A stretch of DNA of 53,500 nucleotides, taken from Streptomyces sp. CB02400 (GTDB lineage: Bacteria; Actinomycetota; Actinomycetes; Streptomycetales; Streptomycetaceae). Location of the stretch: assembly GCF_001905725.1 (NCBI RefSeq), contig NZ_LIWB01000028.1, forward strand, positions 1-53,500, given 5' to 3'. The notes beneath the pieces were generated by a model. The model had not been told where the DNA came from, ran no database searches, and worked only from the letters and a program-made list of their open reading frames with translations. Shown in pieces: positions 51,510 through 53,500 of the stretch; position 1 is the stretch's first letter, and each line of letters begins with the position of its first letter. The position numbers were made by a program, and so were the translations under genes.

Positions 51510-51589
51510 TGGTTCAGCATTCCAGCCACCGTCGAGAGAACTTGCACGCGAGCCCCCACCAGCAGCGACGACTTTACGAGCCCCACAGG

Positions 51590-52055
51590 GCGGCGGACGA
51601 GGGGAACGAGTGCCGCTGGCGTTGCTTGCGCGACGGCGGGGAAGCCGTGGTGTGGCCGGCGGCACGCCGGCTACCGGAGCGGCTCCCGGCGTTGGCTGGA
51701 GTCGGTCTTGCACGGTGTCTCGGAGGGCGGACCGTGCGCCGCTGGTGCGCCGAGTCCGGAGATGCCTATGCCGCCGGACTGCGCAGCCGCAGACCCCGGC
51801 CTGGTGACACGTGGCGCCTGGCCGAGGTCTTCATCAAGATCGATGGGAAATGGAAGTACCCGCGGCGGGCCGTCGACCAGGACGGCAACGTCCTGGACAT
51901 CCTCGTTGCAGGACTGCCGGGGCAAGGCCGCGGCCAGGCGCTTCTTGCTCCGCCTGGTGAAGAAGACCCGCATGGTGCCGCGGGTGATCGTCACCGACAA
52001 GCTCCGCTCCCACGGCGCGGCCCACCGCGAGATCATGCCCTTGCCGAACGGGTGA
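51590..52055 (+). pseudogene. IS6-family transposase remnant
   Basis: The first frame reads TVRRWCAESGDAYAAGLRSR, RPRPGDTWRLAEVFIKIDGK, WKYPRRAVDQDGNVLDILVA. Near 51920 it shifts to RRFLLRLVKKTRMVPRVIVT, DKLRSHGAAHREIMPLPNG and stops. In active IS6 transposases the block is WHLDEVFIKI; here the catalytic Asp is Ala (RLAEVF). The C-terminal Glu region is missing. Confidence 0.8.
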
Positions 52056-52092
52056 GGGGCGCGAGGCGGCGGTACGGTCTCGTGCCCCGGTG

Positions 52093-53500
52093 TCAGGACT
52101 GCCGGGTGTTCACCGGTTGCGGGGCGTGGCGCTGGGCTGGGGGCGCGGCGCGGTGCCCGTCCCGGTCGGGGTGCAGGCACTCGATCTGGTAGTCGCCGGT
52201 GTCCGCGTCGATCGTCACCCCGTGCGTCTCGCTGCGGAAGCCGGGGAAGCGGCGGTCGAAGGACTCCAGCGCGGTGAGGTAGCGCAGGAGCGGACCGTCG
52301 GGGGTACCGACGCTCTCGCCCGGCATCAGCACCGGGATGCCCGGTGGCGTGACGGTGACCATCGCCGCCGCGATCCGGCCGGCCGCCTCCGCGATGCGCA
52401 CCTGCTCGGTGCCGCCCCGCACCAGCCGCTGGTAGCAGTGCTGCGGCGGGAACACCGGCTCCGGCAGTTGCTGGAACGCGGTGTCCAGCAACTCCACCAG
52501 CCGTGCCGAGCGCAGCTGGTCGTGCATCTGCCGGCACAGCTCGCGCAGGGTCAGCCCCGCGTACCGCTTCGGGTGGGCGGCGACGGCCTGCGGCAGCACC
52601 CGCTCCAGCGGCGCGTTGCTGTCATACAGGGCCTTGAAGTCCATCAGGGCGTCCAGCAGCGTGCCCCACTTGCCCTTGGTGATGCCCATGGAGAACAGCA
52701 CCAGCGTGGTGTAGCTGTCGGTCTTCTCCACCACGATGTTCCGGGTCGCAAGGTACGCCGTCAGCACGCGTGCCGGGATGCCCTCCTCCGCCATCTCCCC
52801 GGTGGGAGTGATGCCGGGGCAGGTCAGGGTGACCTTCACCGGGTCCAGCATGCAGTATCCGTCGGTCAGCCCCGGGAAACCGTGCCAGTCGGCGCCGGGG
52901 GCGAGCGTCCAGCAGGACGGCTCGGTGCGCAGCAGCTCCGGCGGGGCTTCGTCGAAGGGGAGCTCCGCGCCGGTCGTCGGGTCGGTAACCGTCTTCGGCT
53001 GCCACACGCCGAAGAACCACGGCGGACGATCCCCGGCGGCCTCGACACGGCGCCGGAGCCGGACCATCTCCTGACGGAACCGGACCGCCTCGGTCACCGC
53101 TTCGTCGACCAGCCACTCGCCCTGCGGCCCGTCCATCATCGCGGTCGCCACGTCCAGGGAGGCGATCATCGGGTACAGCGGCGAGGTGGTGCCGTGCATC
53201 ATCAGCACCTCGTTGAACCGCTCGTGCTCCACCGGTGCCCGCGGCGCGGGCCGCACGTGCACCATCGCCGACTGCGACAGCGCGGCGAGCAGCTTGTGCG
53301 TCGACTGGGTCACGAACACGGTCGGCCGGTCGGGTCCGGGGAACGACGACTCGTGCACCGCCATGCCGTAGCGGCCCGCGTACAGCGGATGGAAGCGGGC
53401 GTACGCGAACCACGCCTCGTCGAAGTGCACCCGCGGGCTGCTCGCCGCGAGCGCACGCGCCGTCGGGACCGCGTCGTAGCACAGGCCGTCATACGTCGAG
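52093..53500 (-). CDS. Orn/Lys/Arg-type PLP decarboxylase (5' partial)
   Basis: The frame is open through the right edge (YDGLCYDAVPTARALAASSP precedes HFDEAWFAYARFHPLY), so the N-terminus lies outside. The PLP-binding Lys stands in VTQSTHKLLAALSQ. Following blocks are HGTTSPLYPMIASLDVATAM, DPVKVTLTCPGITPTGEM, IVVEKTDSYTTLVLFSMG and PGIPVLMPGESVG, as in fold-III-type/Orn-Lys-Arg decarboxylases of group III, which release CO2 from basic amino acids to give polyamine precursors. The C-terminal ~25 residues are Pro/Arg/His-rich and atypical. It converges on the IS6 remnant and is one of the few housekeeping-like genes here. Confidence 0.88.
   Translation of the reverse strand, partial: STYDGLCYDAVPTARALAASSPRVHFDEAWFAYARFHPLYAGRYGMAVHESSFPGPDRPTVFVTQSTHKLLAALSQSAMVHVRPAPRAPVEHERFNEVLMMHGTTSPLYPMIASLDVATAMMDGPQGEWLVDEAVTEAVRFRQEMVRLRRRVEAAGDRPPWFFGVWQPKTVTDPTTGAELPFDEAPPELLRTEPSCWTLAPGADWHGFPGLTDGYCMLDPVKVTLTCPGITPTGEMAEEGIPARVLTAYLATRNIVVEKTDSYTTLVLFSMGITKGKWGTLLDALMDFKALYDSNAPLERVLPQAVAAHPKRYAGLTLRELCRQMHDQLRSARLVELLDTAFQQLPEPVFPPQHCYQRLVRGGTEQVRIAEAAGRIAAAMVTVTPPGIPVLMPGESVGTPDGPLLRYLTALESFDRRFPGFRSETHGVTIDADTGDYQIECLHPDRDGHRAAPPAQRHAPQPVNTRQS

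Larger units (their letters stand above)
50403..51583. mobile_element. Integrase-core IS, copy 2 (inverted)
   Basis: Inverted terminal repeats 50403-50424 and 51561-51583 share GGGCTCGT, AAGTC and TCGCTGC. Same element type as 41576-42751 in opposite orientation, with clear sequence divergence. Confidence 0.75.

Noticed and set aside
1..53500. CRISPR array, rRNA, complete prophage or integrase/attachment site
   Set aside because: No regularly spaced repeats, no rRNA segments, no capsid/terminase genes and no tyrosine or serine recombinase were found.

Overview
The window reads as high-GC Streptomyces-type DNA: GTG/TTG starts are frequent, third positions are mostly G or C, and many proteins belong to families typical of streptomycetes (SUKH-4 and Imm1 immunity proteins, Tap, mutator-type transposases). 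It looks like an accessory, probably subtelomeric chromosome arm or a linear plasmid. At the left edge is a helicase with C-terminal helicase-associated repeats of the kind found near Streptomyces telomeres. At 38.8-39.7 kb is the N-terminal half of a tap (telomere-associated protein) gene. Between and around them is a dense graveyard of insertion sequences: IS5-like, IS110, ISAs1, IS701, ISL3, IS3, IS256, IS630, IS6 and an integrase-core IS in two inverted copies. Most are broken. No rRNA, tRNA or CRISPR array was seen.

Layout. 0-8.3 kb: edge helicase, small zinc-ribbon and membrane proteins, a MerR-like/DUF3800 pair, a 2-TM protein with an XRE regulator, and an IS5 remnant. 8.3-13.2 kb: Imm1-type immunity protein, a Schlafen/AlbA-type gene killed by a nonsense codon and a frameshift, a HEAT-repeat protein and small hypotheticals. 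13.2-19.1 kb: an IS5-like element with an accessory ORF and an apparently enclosed TPR-like gene, IS110 and other transposase fragments, and a SUKH-4 gene. 19.2-26.4 kb: a secreted I36-type inhibitor with a strong terminator, an ISAs1 element whose outer repeat recurs perfectly beyond a PQQ-propeller lipoprotein, a complete IS701-type element with a GTAA target duplication, and three tandem paralogous cysteine-rich exported proteins. 26.4-31.5 kb: IS remnants cutting a flavin monooxygenase and an anti-sigma-type ATPase, a complete IS256, then a GNAT-Nudix fusion coupled to a truncated VanX-like peptidase.

31.6-38 kb holds the most striking unit: a tightly packed minus-strand operon of a 1014-aa STAND/NACHT-type NTPase, a UbiA-family prenyltransferase, an acyl desaturase and a patatin-like phospholipase (the last two overlap by 4 bp), converging on a small conserved gene. 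It is less GC-rich than its surroundings. I infer a membrane-lipid effector system controlled by an NTPase sensor, possibly anti-phage, and have not found a matching described system in memory.

38-53.5 kb: ISAs1 and tap remnants, membrane and hypothetical proteins, then a 7.6-kb stretch between two inverted integrase-core IS copies. That stretch contains a lipoprotein, a coiled-coil membrane protein, a HAD hydrolase beside a decayed MFS transporter, an alpha/beta hydrolase and a Fic-like toxin/antitoxin pair. An IS6 remnant follows, and an Orn/Lys/Arg-type decarboxylase runs off the right edge.
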